NCBI GenBank assembly: GCA_036266975.1
Contig: DATAWZ010000085.1
Coordinates: forward strand, 1 to 5,189
Source of the DNA: DATAWZ01 sp036266975
GTDB taxonomy: Bacteria; Actinomycetota; Thermoleophilia; Solirubrobacterales; Solirubrobacteraceae
DNA: 5,189 nucleotides
Direction of reading: 5' to 3'
The notes below the pieces were generated by a model. The model saw nothing but the letters and a program-made list of their open reading frames with translations, was not told where the DNA came from and did no database searches. Within the stretch, counting starts at the first letter, position 1. Each line of letters opens with the position of its first letter. The position numbers and the translations under genes are program-made. Below, piece after piece: positions 1 to 5,189 of this stretch.

Positions 1-1482
1 CAGGTCGGCGAGCTCGCCGGCGCCCGACTCGGGGTGAGCGGTGCCGGCCGCGGCGCGCGCCCACTCGGTGAGCTGCCCGTAGTCCGAGCCGGCCGAGTCG
101 ACGCCGGCCTGGATCGCCAGCGCGCCCTCGAGCACCTCGCCCGCCTCGGAGTCAACCGTGACCGTGCGGCCGGTCAGGCCCATCAGCGTCCCCTCGCCGC
201 AGCCGACGATGCACGGCACGCCGATCTCGCGCGAGACGACCGCCGCGTGGGAGGTCGCGCCGCCGAGCTCGGTGAGGATCGCGTTGACCGCGAACATCGC
301 CGGGACGTCCTCGGGGTCGGTCGTCGGCCGGGCGAGCACGATGTCCTCGTCGTCGGCCCGCTCCTCGGCCTCGGGGGTGTCGGTCACGATCGTGCCGCTC
401 GCCACGCCCGGGCAGGCGGGCTTGCCGGTGGCCAGGACCGTCGCGCCGCTGCGGGCGCGCGGGTCGATCGTCGGCCGCAGCGCGGCCGCGGCCTGCTCGG
501 GGCTCACGCGGTCCAGCGCCTCGGACTCGGAGATCAGCCCCTCGCGCGCGAGCGCGACGGCGATCCGGACCGCGGCCTGCGGCGTGCGCTTGGCCGAGCG
601 GCTCTGCAGCAGCCACAGGCGGCCGGCCTCCACGGTGAACTCGAGGTCCTGCGCGTCGCGGCCGTCCTGCTCGATGCGCGTGGCGATGTCCATCAGCTCG
701 CGGTACACGTCCGGCTGCTGCTCGGCCAGCGCGCTGAGCGCCAGCGGGTCGTGGCTGCCGGAGACGACGTCCTCGCCCTGCCCGCGCGGGAGCCACTCGC
801 CGAGTGCCTCGGGCGCACCGGTCGAGGGGTCGCGCGTGAACAGCACCCCCGTCCCGGACCGGTCGTCGAGGTTGCCGAACACCATCGCCTGAACGGTGAC
901 CGCGGTACCGGCATCGTCGGAGAGACCGCGCTCGCGCCGGTAGGCGATCGCGCGGCGCGAGTCCCACGAGCGGAACACCGCGCCGATCGCGGCGACGAGT
1001 TGCTCCCAGGGGTCCTCGGGTGCCTCGGATCCGACCACGTCTTGGAACTGCTCGGCGAACCGCCGGCGGGTGTCGGCGGCGAACGCCGCGTCGCCGGTCT
1101 GGGCGGCGAGCGCCGCCTGCACCTCGTCGCTCTCGCCGAGGTTGAGGATCGTGTCCATCATCCCGGGCATGCTGATCGCCGCCCCCGAGCGCACCGAGAC
1201 GAGCAGCGGCGCCTGACCGCCGCCGAACGTGCGGCCGGTCTCGCTCTCGAGGTAGGCCATCGCGTCGCCCAGCAGGTCGGCGACGTCCTGTGGCAGCTTT
1301 GCGCCCTCGGCCTTGTAGCGCGCGCACACGTCGGTGGTCACAGCGAAGGCCGGCGGCACCGGCACCCCGAGCGAGCGCATCCGCTGGATCCCCCACGCCT
1401 TGCCGCCGAGCAGCGTCCGGTCGTCGTCGGGATGGCCCGCGAGCCGCACCACCGGTCCGGCGGCGCCCGCCGGGGCGCTCAC
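1..1482 (-). CDS. ppdK: Pyruvate phosphate dikinase-like protein, ATP-grasp plus phospho-histidine domains (3' end off window)
   Basis: The reading frame is open for all 494 codons from GTG at 1482 to the left edge. Seen: an N-terminal ATP-grasp domain (about 20-295) with GGKAWG (26-31; K28), the PPDK signature VSVRSGAAISMPGMMDT (95-111; R98), and E281 with Q293 in LEFT...LLQSR, spaced as in known PPDKs. The swivelling phospho-histidine domain (about 365-450) contains GGATSHAAVVSRE, with H412 the predicted phosphorylated residue and the preceding T410-S411 as in PPDK. In the family, ATP phosphorylates this His, which then passes phosphate on. The GTG start overlaps the upstream stop by 4 bp (GTGA) and has GGAGGGG (1497-1491) 8 nt ahead; the first ATG (M35) lies beyond the GGK motif and is too late. 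After residue 450 the usual linker into the PEP/pyruvate TIM barrel (RANADTP-like) is not visible, so this may be a short ~500-aa form, like M. tuberculosis Rv1127c as I recall it, and not a full ~880-aa enzyme. Family assignment is firm; the true C terminus and substrate are not known. Confidence 0.93.
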   Translation of the reverse strand, partial: MSAPAGAAGPVVRLAGHPDDDRTLLGGKAWGIQRMRSLGVPVPPAFAVTTDVCARYKAEGAKLPQDVADLLGDAMAYLESETGRTFGGGQAPLLVSVRSGAAISMPGMMDTILNLGESDEVQAALAAQTGDAAFAADTRRRFAEQFQDVVGSEAPEDPWEQLVAAIGAVFRSWDSRRAIAYRRERGLSDDAGTAVTVQAMVFGNLDDRSGTGVLFTRDPSTGAPEALGEWLPRGQGEDVVSGSHDPLALSALAEQQPDVYRELMDIATRIEQDGRDAQDLEFTVEAGRLWLLQSRSAKRTPQAAVRIAVALAREGLISESEALDRVSPEQAAAALRPTIDPRARSGATVLATGKPACPGVASGTIVTDTPEAEERADDEDIVLARPTTDPEDVPAMFAVNAILTELGGATSHAAVVSREIGVPCIVGCGEGTLMGLTGRTVTVDSEAGEVLEGALAIQAGVDSAGSDYGQLTEWARAAAGTAHPESGAGELADL

Positions 1483-2087
1483 TCTGCCCGCCCCTCCGCG
1501 GCCTCCTGCACGCGCGAGAGGCCCGCGAGGCCGATGAGGTCCTCGTGCAGCTCGAACCACACGGTGTGGTAGCTGTCGGCCAGCGGCTTGAGCAGCCACT
1601 CGTGCTGGCCCGCCTTGACCTTCTCCAGCGCCGAGGCGAAGCGTCCCGGGTACGGAGCCAGCCGCGGGACCAGACCGGCGATCCGCGAGAACAGCGACTT
1701 CAGGTCCTCGTCGAGCGCGTACAGCTCGGACAGCACGCCCTGGTCGTAGGCGGAGTCGCTGTGGTCGTTGGGCTGATCGCCGTCGCGCATCTGCCAGCGG
1801 TGGACGATCTCCTTCAAGCGCGTGTTGAACGGCGTGAACTCCTCGTAGAGCGACTTGACCGTCCCCGCGTCGACGCCCTGGCGCTCCTGCGCCAACTCCG
1901 CGTCGAGCCGATCGCGGCCCTCGCGGGTGACCCGGAAGCGCCCGGCGCGCTCCTGCACGTCGCCCGCGGCGGCGAGCGCGGCGAGCGCCTCGGCCGCGTC
2001 GGCGTCGGAACGACCGGTCGCCGCGGCGACGACGTCGGGGGTCGCCATTCCCTTCAGGCGTACCGCCTGCATCACTGCGAGATCCAT
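1479..2087 (-). CDS. Winged-helix (MarR-like) protein of unknown function, 202 aa
   Basis: I do not recognise a named family with certainty. Residues 1-65 look like a winged helix-turn-helix: helices around MDLAVMQAVRLKG and TPDVVAAATGRSDADAAEALAALAAAG (split here by a hinge), then a wing-like strand pair (GRFRVTREG, 49-57). Residues 75-195 are mostly helical and rich in aromatic and charged residues, with FTPFNTRLKEIVHRWQ (84-99) and a tryptophan/histidine-rich tail (HEWLL, YHTVWFELHEDL). There is no signal peptide or membrane segment. The ATG at 2087 overlaps the upstream stop by one base (TGATG), with GAAGGAG (2104-2098) 10 nt before it, so translational coupling is likely. It lies between the two phospho-histidine proteins. 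From memory, M. tuberculosis has a ~201-aa protein (Rv1126c) next to its short ppdK, which would make this a conserved partner; that is unverified. It could be the operon's regulator or a non-catalytic subunit or adaptor of the dikinase. The gene itself is very likely real; its function is open. Confidence 0.85.
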   Translation of the reverse strand: MDLAVMQAVRLKGMATPDVVAAATGRSDADAAEALAALAAAGDVQERAGRFRVTREGRDRLDAELAQERQGVDAGTVKSLYEEFTPFNTRLKEIVHRWQMRDGDQPNDHSDSAYDQGVLSELYALDEDLKSLFSRIAGLVPRLAPYPGRFASALEKVKAGQHEWLLKPLADSYHTVWFELHEDLIGLAGLSRVQEAAEGRAE

Positions 2088-3718
2088 CAGGCCGGCGCTC
2101 CTTCGTCCCGGGGCGCCCGGCTGAGGACCTCGACGACGCCCGTGTTTCCATCGACGCGCACGCGGTCGCCCGTGCGCAGCACCGCAGTGCCGTTGTTGGT
2201 GCCGATCACGCAGGGGATCCCCAGCTCGCGCGAGACGACCGCCGCGTGGCTGAGCGGGCCGCCGATGTCGACCACCAGCGCCGAGCACAGGAACAGCACC
2301 GAGGCCCAGCTCGGGTCGGTCGTCGGGCAGACGATGACCTCGTCGTCCTCGACGTCGGTGAAGGCCGGATCGTGCACGAGCCGTACCGTACCTTCCACGA
2401 CGCCGCCGCTGGCGGCGATTCCGCTCACCCTCTCCGCGCCGCCGCCGTCGACCGAGTCGAGCGCGAACGGAACCGGGTTGCCGCCCCAGTGCTGGGGGAT
2501 GTCGTACTTCTCCAGCTCGGCGCGCAGCGCGCGGCGCTCGGCGGCGATCTCGGCCGCGTTCTCAGGGAGGCCGGCGATGAGCTCGTCGGCGGTGAAGAAG
2601 AACGCATCGTCGGCGTCGGGCAGCACGCCCTGCTCGACGAGCAGCACGCCCATGCGCCGTCCCGAGGCGCGCACGATGTCCAGCGCACGCTGGAGCGCCT
2701 CCTTGGCCACGCCGCGCAGCGGGATGCGCTGAGCGGCGAGCCGCAGCACGACCGCGCCGGGCACGCGCTGCCAGCGCGGCAGCGCGTCCAGCAGTGCCCG
2801 CTCCGCCTCACGACGCTCACGCGTGCGCCGCTCGGCGGTGATCGCCGGATGCTCGGCGTCGGGCCGGTCGGCGTACTGGGCGGCGAGGTGGAGCACCTTG
2901 TCGGGGTCCTCGCGCCAGACCTTGGTCATCAACTCGCCCTCGCGCGGGCCGTGGTAGCCGTGGTCGGCCAGGAAGGCGTCGAGCGTGAGCTGCCCGCGTC
3001 CCAGCGACCACAGGTCGCTGATGATCTGCGTCTCGGCGTGCGAGCCGTGCCCGGCCATCAGCGCGTTGGCCGCGTCGGAGTCCAGCCCGGCGCGCTCGAT
3101 CAGCGCCAGCAGCTGGTCGTACATCGCCTGCACGCCCACGAACACGCCGCGCGCCTGGATCGCGGTCATGTCGCACAGCTTCTTGCGTGCGTCGTCCAGC
3201 GCCACGCGCACGCCCGGGATGTCGAGCGTGTCCATCTGCGCCAGCCACGCCGACCACCACCCCGGCATCGTCGCCGCGCCCTCGATGACCTGCTTGCGAA
3301 TCAGCGCGAACGCGACCGGCATGTTGACCGCGACCGCCGGCAGCCGATCGAGGTTTCGCTTGAGCGGGATCTCGACCGGAACCTCGCCGAGCAGCTGGCG
3401 GGCGATCGCGTCGCCGCTGGTGCCGGGCAGGCGGTCGCCCATCTCGCACAGGAAGTTCACGCTCAACGCACCGCGCCCGTAGAACACGGTGATCACGCGC
3501 TCGCTGGCGTCGGCGGGCACGACGACCCGGCTGCGCTCCAGCGCGCCGGTGCGCGCGAACGCGTCGCGCATGCCCAGTTCGATCGCCGGTCCCCACACCG
3601 ACCAACCCAGCGGGGTGATCACGCCGGGCAGGGCCTCGCCGACGTTGGCGGTGCTCCAGTAGCGATCCGGTCGGGATTCGCTGTGCAGCACCCCGTCGGG
3701 CTCGACCTCGGGCGTCAT
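2087..3718 (-). CDS. PEP-utilizing / rifampin-phosphotransferase-like protein lacking ATP-grasp, 543 aa
   Basis: The C-terminal domain (about 445-535) is the PEP-utilizing mobile phospho-histidine domain: CPTTDPSWASVLFL, then GGPLSHAAVVSRELGIPCVIG, with H491 the predicted phosphorylated residue, and a closing GDRVRVDGNTGVVEVL. The Leu-Ser before the His is the pyruvate-water-dikinase/rifampin-phosphotransferase type, unlike the Thr-Ser of PPDK. Residues 20-430 resemble the acceptor-binding part of rifampin phosphotransferases: NVGEALPGVITPL (25-37), a mostly helical middle, FLADHGYHGPREGEL and a WREDP motif, then VLPDADDAFFFTADEL before the swivel domain. No ATP-grasp domain is present, so it cannot charge its own histidine; the ATP-grasp protein two genes downstream is the obvious donor. 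It is the first gene of the operon. ATG 3718 is preferred because GGGAGG (3730-3725) sits 6 nt before it; a GTG at 3739 in frame would add seven residues but has no comparable site. It is not a resistance enzyme by itself as far as can be seen. The substrate is unknown. Confidence 0.9.
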   Translation of the reverse strand: MTPEVEPDGVLHSESRPDRYWSTANVGEALPGVITPLGWSVWGPAIELGMRDAFARTGALERSRVVVPADASERVITVFYGRGALSVNFLCEMGDRLPGTSGDAIARQLLGEVPVEIPLKRNLDRLPAVAVNMPVAFALIRKQVIEGAATMPGWWSAWLAQMDTLDIPGVRVALDDARKKLCDMTAIQARGVFVGVQAMYDQLLALIERAGLDSDAANALMAGHGSHAETQIISDLWSLGRGQLTLDAFLADHGYHGPREGELMTKVWREDPDKVLHLAAQYADRPDAEHPAITAERRTRERREAERALLDALPRWQRVPGAVVLRLAAQRIPLRGVAKEALQRALDIVRASGRRMGVLLVEQGVLPDADDAFFFTADELIAGLPENAAEIAAERRALRAELEKYDIPQHWGGNPVPFALDSVDGGGAERVSGIAASGGVVEGTVRLVHDPAFTDVEDDEVIVCPTTDPSWASVLFLCSALVVDIGGPLSHAAVVSRELGIPCVIGTNNGTAVLRTGDRVRVDGNTGVVEVLSRAPRDEGAPA

Positions 3719-3724
3719 CCGCGG

Positions 3725-3730
3725 CCTCCC
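3725..3730 (-). promoter_or_regulatory. Ribosome binding site GGGAGG deciding the ATG 3718 start
   Basis: The minus strand reads GGAGAGGGAGG just ahead of the PEP-utilizing gene. The GGGAGG core ends 6 nt before ATG 3718. The in-frame GTG at 3739 lies upstream of this site, so initiation there would not use it. Confidence 0.7.
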
Positions 3731-3743
3731 TCTCCACACTCTT

Positions 3744-3765
3744 TATTGACCTTCGTGTATCAATA
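3744..3765. promoter_or_regulatory. AT-rich inverted repeat TATTGA-N10-TCAATA, candidate operator
   Basis: Perfect 6-bp arms (3744-3749 and 3760-3765) are separated by 10 bp, giving a 22-bp dyad with a centre-to-centre spacing of 16 bp. It overlaps the -10 box of the minus-strand promoter (3763-3768) and covers the expected start site near 3756, a position suited to repression. The winged-helix protein encoded in the operon is a possible ligand, which is inference. In such an AT-rich intergenic stretch, 6-bp arms can also arise by chance. Confidence 0.4.
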
Positions 3766-3792
3766 TTACGTGAGGGCGCCGAGAGGTGTCAA
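3763..3792 (-). promoter_or_regulatory. Sigma70-type promoter for the PEP-utilizing/ppdK operon
   Basis: On the minus strand a consensus -35 TTGACA (3792-3787) is followed by 18 bp and TAATAT (3768-3763), four of six matches to the -10 consensus. Transcription would start near 3756, leaving a leader of about 37 nt that contains the GGGAGG ribosome site. The position between divergent genes and the local drop in GC support it. The three operon genes have no gap between them, so this is probably their shared promoter. Confidence 0.6.
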
Positions 3793-3823
3793 CCGGAGTG
3801 CAGGAGAGAGAGAGGCTGATCGT

Positions 3824-4582
3824 ATGGCAGGACTGGTGGACGGACAGGTAGCGGTCATCACCGGAGGCGCGAGCGGCATCGGGCGCGCAATCGTCAAGGC
3901 GTTGGCCGCCGAGGGCGCCCGCGCGATCGTCGTGGCCGACGTGCGCAGTGACCCACGCGAGGGCGGCACGCCGACCCACGAGGAGGTGGCCTGCGAGGGC
4001 CGCTTTGTGACCTGCGACGTCTCGCGCCCGGCCGACCTGGAGGCGGCGGTCGCCGCCGCCGACGAGTTCGGCGGCATCGACATCATGGTCAACAACGCCG
4101 GCGTGGTCGTGGTCGGGGACATCCTGGAGTTCACCGAGGAGCAGTACGACCGCCAGATGGGCATCAACGCCAAGGGCGCCTACTTCGGCACACAGGCGGC
4201 AGGCCGGCGCATGTGCGAACGCGGCTCGGGCTCGATCGTGAACATGTCGAGCATCGCCGGGATCGCCGGCAACGGGGCCGTCGCGGCCTACTGCATGTCC
4301 AAGGCCGCGGTGCGCATGCTCACCTACGCCGCCGCGCACGCATTCGGCCCCAAGGGCGTGCGGGTCAACGCGCTGCACCCCGGCGTGGTGACGACCGAGA
4401 TGATCACCGGCGACTTCGGCCTGCCGGCCGAGGCCGTGACCCAGGTCTATCCGATCCCGCTCGGGCGAGCCGCGACCCCCGACGACATCGCCGGTGGCGC
4501 CGTGTACCTTTGCAGCGACCACGCCCGCTACGCCAACGGCACCTCGCTGGTGCTCGACGGAGGGTTGATCAACAGCTTCTAG
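3824..4582 (+). CDS. Short-chain dehydrogenase/reductase (classical SDR), 252 aa
   Basis: This is a complete classical SDR of normal length. Seen: the cofactor-binding TGGASGIG (13-20), an acidic D39 at the end of the second beta strand (VVADVR) that favours NAD(H) over NADP(H), CDVS (64-67) contacting adenine, NNAG (90-93), and the catalytic tetrad N115, S143, Y156, K160 (YCMSK). PG in NALHPGVV and the C-terminal LDGG are also present. A short loop REGGTPTHEE (45-54) after the second strand recalls a subgroup of SDRs found in actinobacteria and haloarchaea. The family oxidises or reduces alcohol/carbonyl groups in the cytoplasm; the substrate cannot be read. ATG 3824 has AGAGAGG (3809-3815) 8 nt ahead, inside a purine run of alternating GA. 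The codons upstream in the same frame are antisense to the PEP-utilizing gene and are not part of it. It is divergent from the dikinase operon and followed by the flavin oxidoreductase 81 bp later, and may act on the same compound. Confidence 0.96.
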   Translation: MAGLVDGQVAVITGGASGIGRAIVKALAAEGARAIVVADVRSDPREGGTPTHEEVACEGRFVTCDVSRPADLEAAVAAADEFGGIDIMVNNAGVVVVGDILEFTEEQYDRQMGINAKGAYFGTQAAGRRMCERGSGSIVNMSSIAGIAGNGAVAAYCMSKAAVRMLTYAAAHAFGPKGVRVNALHPGVVTTEMITGDFGLPAEAVTQVYPIPLGRAATPDDIAGGAVYLCSDHARYANGTSLVLDGGLINSF

Positions 4583-4587
4583 AGGCG

Positions 4588-4617
4588 TTGACAGCAGCCG
4601 CACGCGCGGCTTATATT
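4588..4617 (+). promoter_or_regulatory. Sigma70-type promoter for the flavin oxidoreductase
   Basis: TTGACA (4588-4593), 18 bp, then TATATT (4612-4617), which matches six of six and five of six consensus bases. Transcription would start near 4624, about 40 nt before the ATG at 4664. It begins only 5 nt after the SDR stop codon, so the oxidoreductase can be expressed apart from the SDR. Its spacer holds the stem of a putative terminator. Confidence 0.6.
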
Positions 4618-4620
4618 TTT
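4596..4620 (+). terminator. Candidate rho-independent terminator after the SDR gene
   Basis: AGCCGC (4596-4601) pairs with GCGGCT (4606-4611) around a 4-nt ACGC loop, giving a 6-bp GC-rich stem. It is followed by TATATTTTTT, and lies 14 nt after the SDR stop. The stem is short and the T-run is interrupted by A, so the strength is uncertain. It overlaps the promoter called at 4588-4617; the T-run may simply be the -10 region. Confidence 0.45.
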
Positions 4621-4663
4621 TGGAACACGGCGAATCAAAATCCCCGGAGGGAGGGGTAGCCAG

Positions 4664-5189
4664 ATGAAAGTCAGCGTCTTCGCAATGCCGACGATCCCGG
4701 CGACGCTCAAGGAGCGCAGGGCGATGCGGCCGATCGGGCGCAATACCGAGCGTTACCAGATGATGCTCGACGAGCTACGTGAGATCGCCGTGATCGCCGA
4801 CGACCTCGGCTACGACGCGTTCTCCACCACCGAGCACCATCTGCACAGCGAGGGCGGGGAGGCGATGCCCAACCCGCTGATGCTCTACGCCGATCTCGCG
4901 GCGCGCACGAAGAACATCCACTTCTACCCGATGTCATTGGTGCCGACGGCGGATGACCCGATCCGCATGGCCGAGGACATCGCGCTGCTCGACCAGCTGA
5001 CCAAGGGCCGGGTGGGCGTCACCTTCGCCCGCGGCTACCAGAAGCGCTGGATCCAGATCCTCTCGCAGGGCAGCGGCTCGACCTCGCTGGTCGACGCCGA
5101 GTCCGACGTGCGCAACCGCGAGATCTACAACGAGAACGTCGACGTGATCCTCAAGGCGTGGACGAACGACTCCTGGGACCATCAGGGCA
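4664..5189 (+). CDS. LLM-class (luciferase-like) flavin-dependent oxidoreductase, N-terminal 175 aa
   Basis: The frame is open from ATG 4664 to the right edge (175 full codons plus one base). Family hallmarks seen: an N-terminal beta strand MKVSVFAMP, a conserved NTERYQMMLDELREIAVIADDLGYDAF (27-53, with hinge omitted), TEHHLH (56-61), a central PNPLML, then VPTADDPIRMAEDIALLDQLTKGRVGVTFARGYQ in two parts (93-110 and 111-126). ARGYQ marks the subgroup of bacterial luciferase-like monooxygenases with a TIM-barrel fold that use FMNH2 or F420; which one cannot be told here. Full members are usually 340-400 aa, so about half is missing. A strong ribosome site GGAGGGAGGGG (4646-4656) ends 7 nt before the ATG. 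It follows the SDR on the same strand, but has its own likely promoter. The reaction is probably oxidation or mono-oxygenation of a small organic molecule, which is inference from the family. Confidence 0.93.
   Translation, partial: MKVSVFAMPTIPATLKERRAMRPIGRNTERYQMMLDELREIAVIADDLGYDAFSTTEHHLHSEGGEAMPNPLMLYADLAARTKNIHFYPMSLVPTADDPIRMAEDIALLDQLTKGRVGVTFARGYQKRWIQILSQGSGSTSLVDAESDVRNREIYNENVDVILKAWTNDSWDHQG

Noticed and set aside
152..1396. Minus-strand open frame of 414 codons in another frame of the same region
   Set aside because: The Arg/Gly/Ala-rich product has no motifs and lies fully inside the ppdK-like gene in a different frame.
34..1572. Long plus-strand open frame (512 codons) across the ppdK-like gene
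   Set aside because: It is antisense to a gene with clear PPDK motifs. The product is Arg/Ala/Gly/His-rich without any recognisable domain, as expected from the opposite strand of GC-rich coding DNA.
2088..2288. Longer version of the winged-helix protein starting at 2288
   Set aside because: The additional 67 residues are Arg/Gly/His-rich and overlap the phospho-His domain of the upstream gene in another frame. ATG 2087 has a ribosome site and a coupled stop.
3746..3769. Plus-strand promoter TTGACC with TATTAC for the SDR
   Set aside because: The spacer is only 12 bp, too short for sigma70. No other convincing plus-strand promoter was found in the 105-bp gap, so the SDR promoter stays unassigned.
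3803..3815. GA-alternating run as a microsatellite repeat
   Set aside because: It is only about 13 bases long and is best explained as the purine-rich ribosome binding region of the SDR.
2246..3823. Upstream extension of the SDR frame (778 codons in total)
   Set aside because: The extra 526 codons are antisense to the PEP-utilizing gene. The SDR starts normally at ATG 3824, with a ribosome site and the TGGASGIG motif at the expected residue 13.
3743..4603. Minus-strand open frame of 286 codons opposite the SDR
   Set aside because: It is antisense to an SDR with full catalytic motifs; the product has no recognisable domain.
1..5189. tRNA, rRNA, CRISPR arrays, insertion sequences or attachment sites
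   Set aside because: Nearly the whole window is protein-coding on one strand or the other. The only gaps are 105 and 81 bases, and they hold no clover-leaf, repeat-spacer or transposase signals.

Overview
The window is GC-rich (visibly well above 60 percent, with G or C at most third codon positions) and gene-dense. It has 1-bp and 4-bp start/stop overlaps, purine-rich Shine-Dalgarno sites and one GTG start. The gene set (a short PPDK-like protein beside a ~200-aa winged-helix protein, an SDR and an F420/FMN-type luciferase-fold oxidoreductase) suggests a high-GC actinomycete (Actinomycetota). The exact order cannot be fixed from this sequence alone.

Layout: from about 3720 leftward on the minus strand lies a tightly packed three-gene operon. 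In transcription order it holds: (1) a 543-aa PEP-utilizing/rifampin-phosphotransferase-like protein with a C-terminal phospho-histidine swivel domain but no ATP-grasp domain (3718-2087); (2) a 202-aa winged-helix protein of unknown function (2087-1479); and (3) a pyruvate phosphate dikinase-like protein with an ATP-grasp domain plus its own phospho-histidine domain (1482-1, running off the left edge, 494 residues visible). To the right on the plus strand are a 252-aa short-chain dehydrogenase/reductase (3824-4582) and the first 175 residues of a luciferase-like flavin-dependent oxidoreductase (4664 to the right edge).

The 105-bp divergent gap (3719-3823) carries a good minus-strand sigma70-type promoter (TTGACA-N18-TAATAT) for the operon. 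An AT-rich dyad (TATTGA-N10-TCAATA) overlaps its -10 box and start site and looks like a repressor operator. The 81-bp gap before the oxidoreductase holds TTGACA-N18-TATATT for that gene, and a GC hairpin with a T-run, probably the SDR terminator, sits inside the same stretch.

How the genes may work together (inference): the operon resembles a dikinase split into parts. The PPDK-like protein would make a phospho-histidine from ATP, and the 543-aa protein would carry the acceptor-binding and second phospho-histidine domains. The winged-helix protein could be a regulator or an accessory subunit. The known precedent for division of this superfamily into subunits is phenylphosphate synthase; the closest architecture for the 543-aa protein is rifampin phosphotransferase without its ATP domain. 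The flanking SDR and flavin oxidoreductase would fit a small-molecule catabolic or detoxification locus, but no substrate can be read from the sequence.
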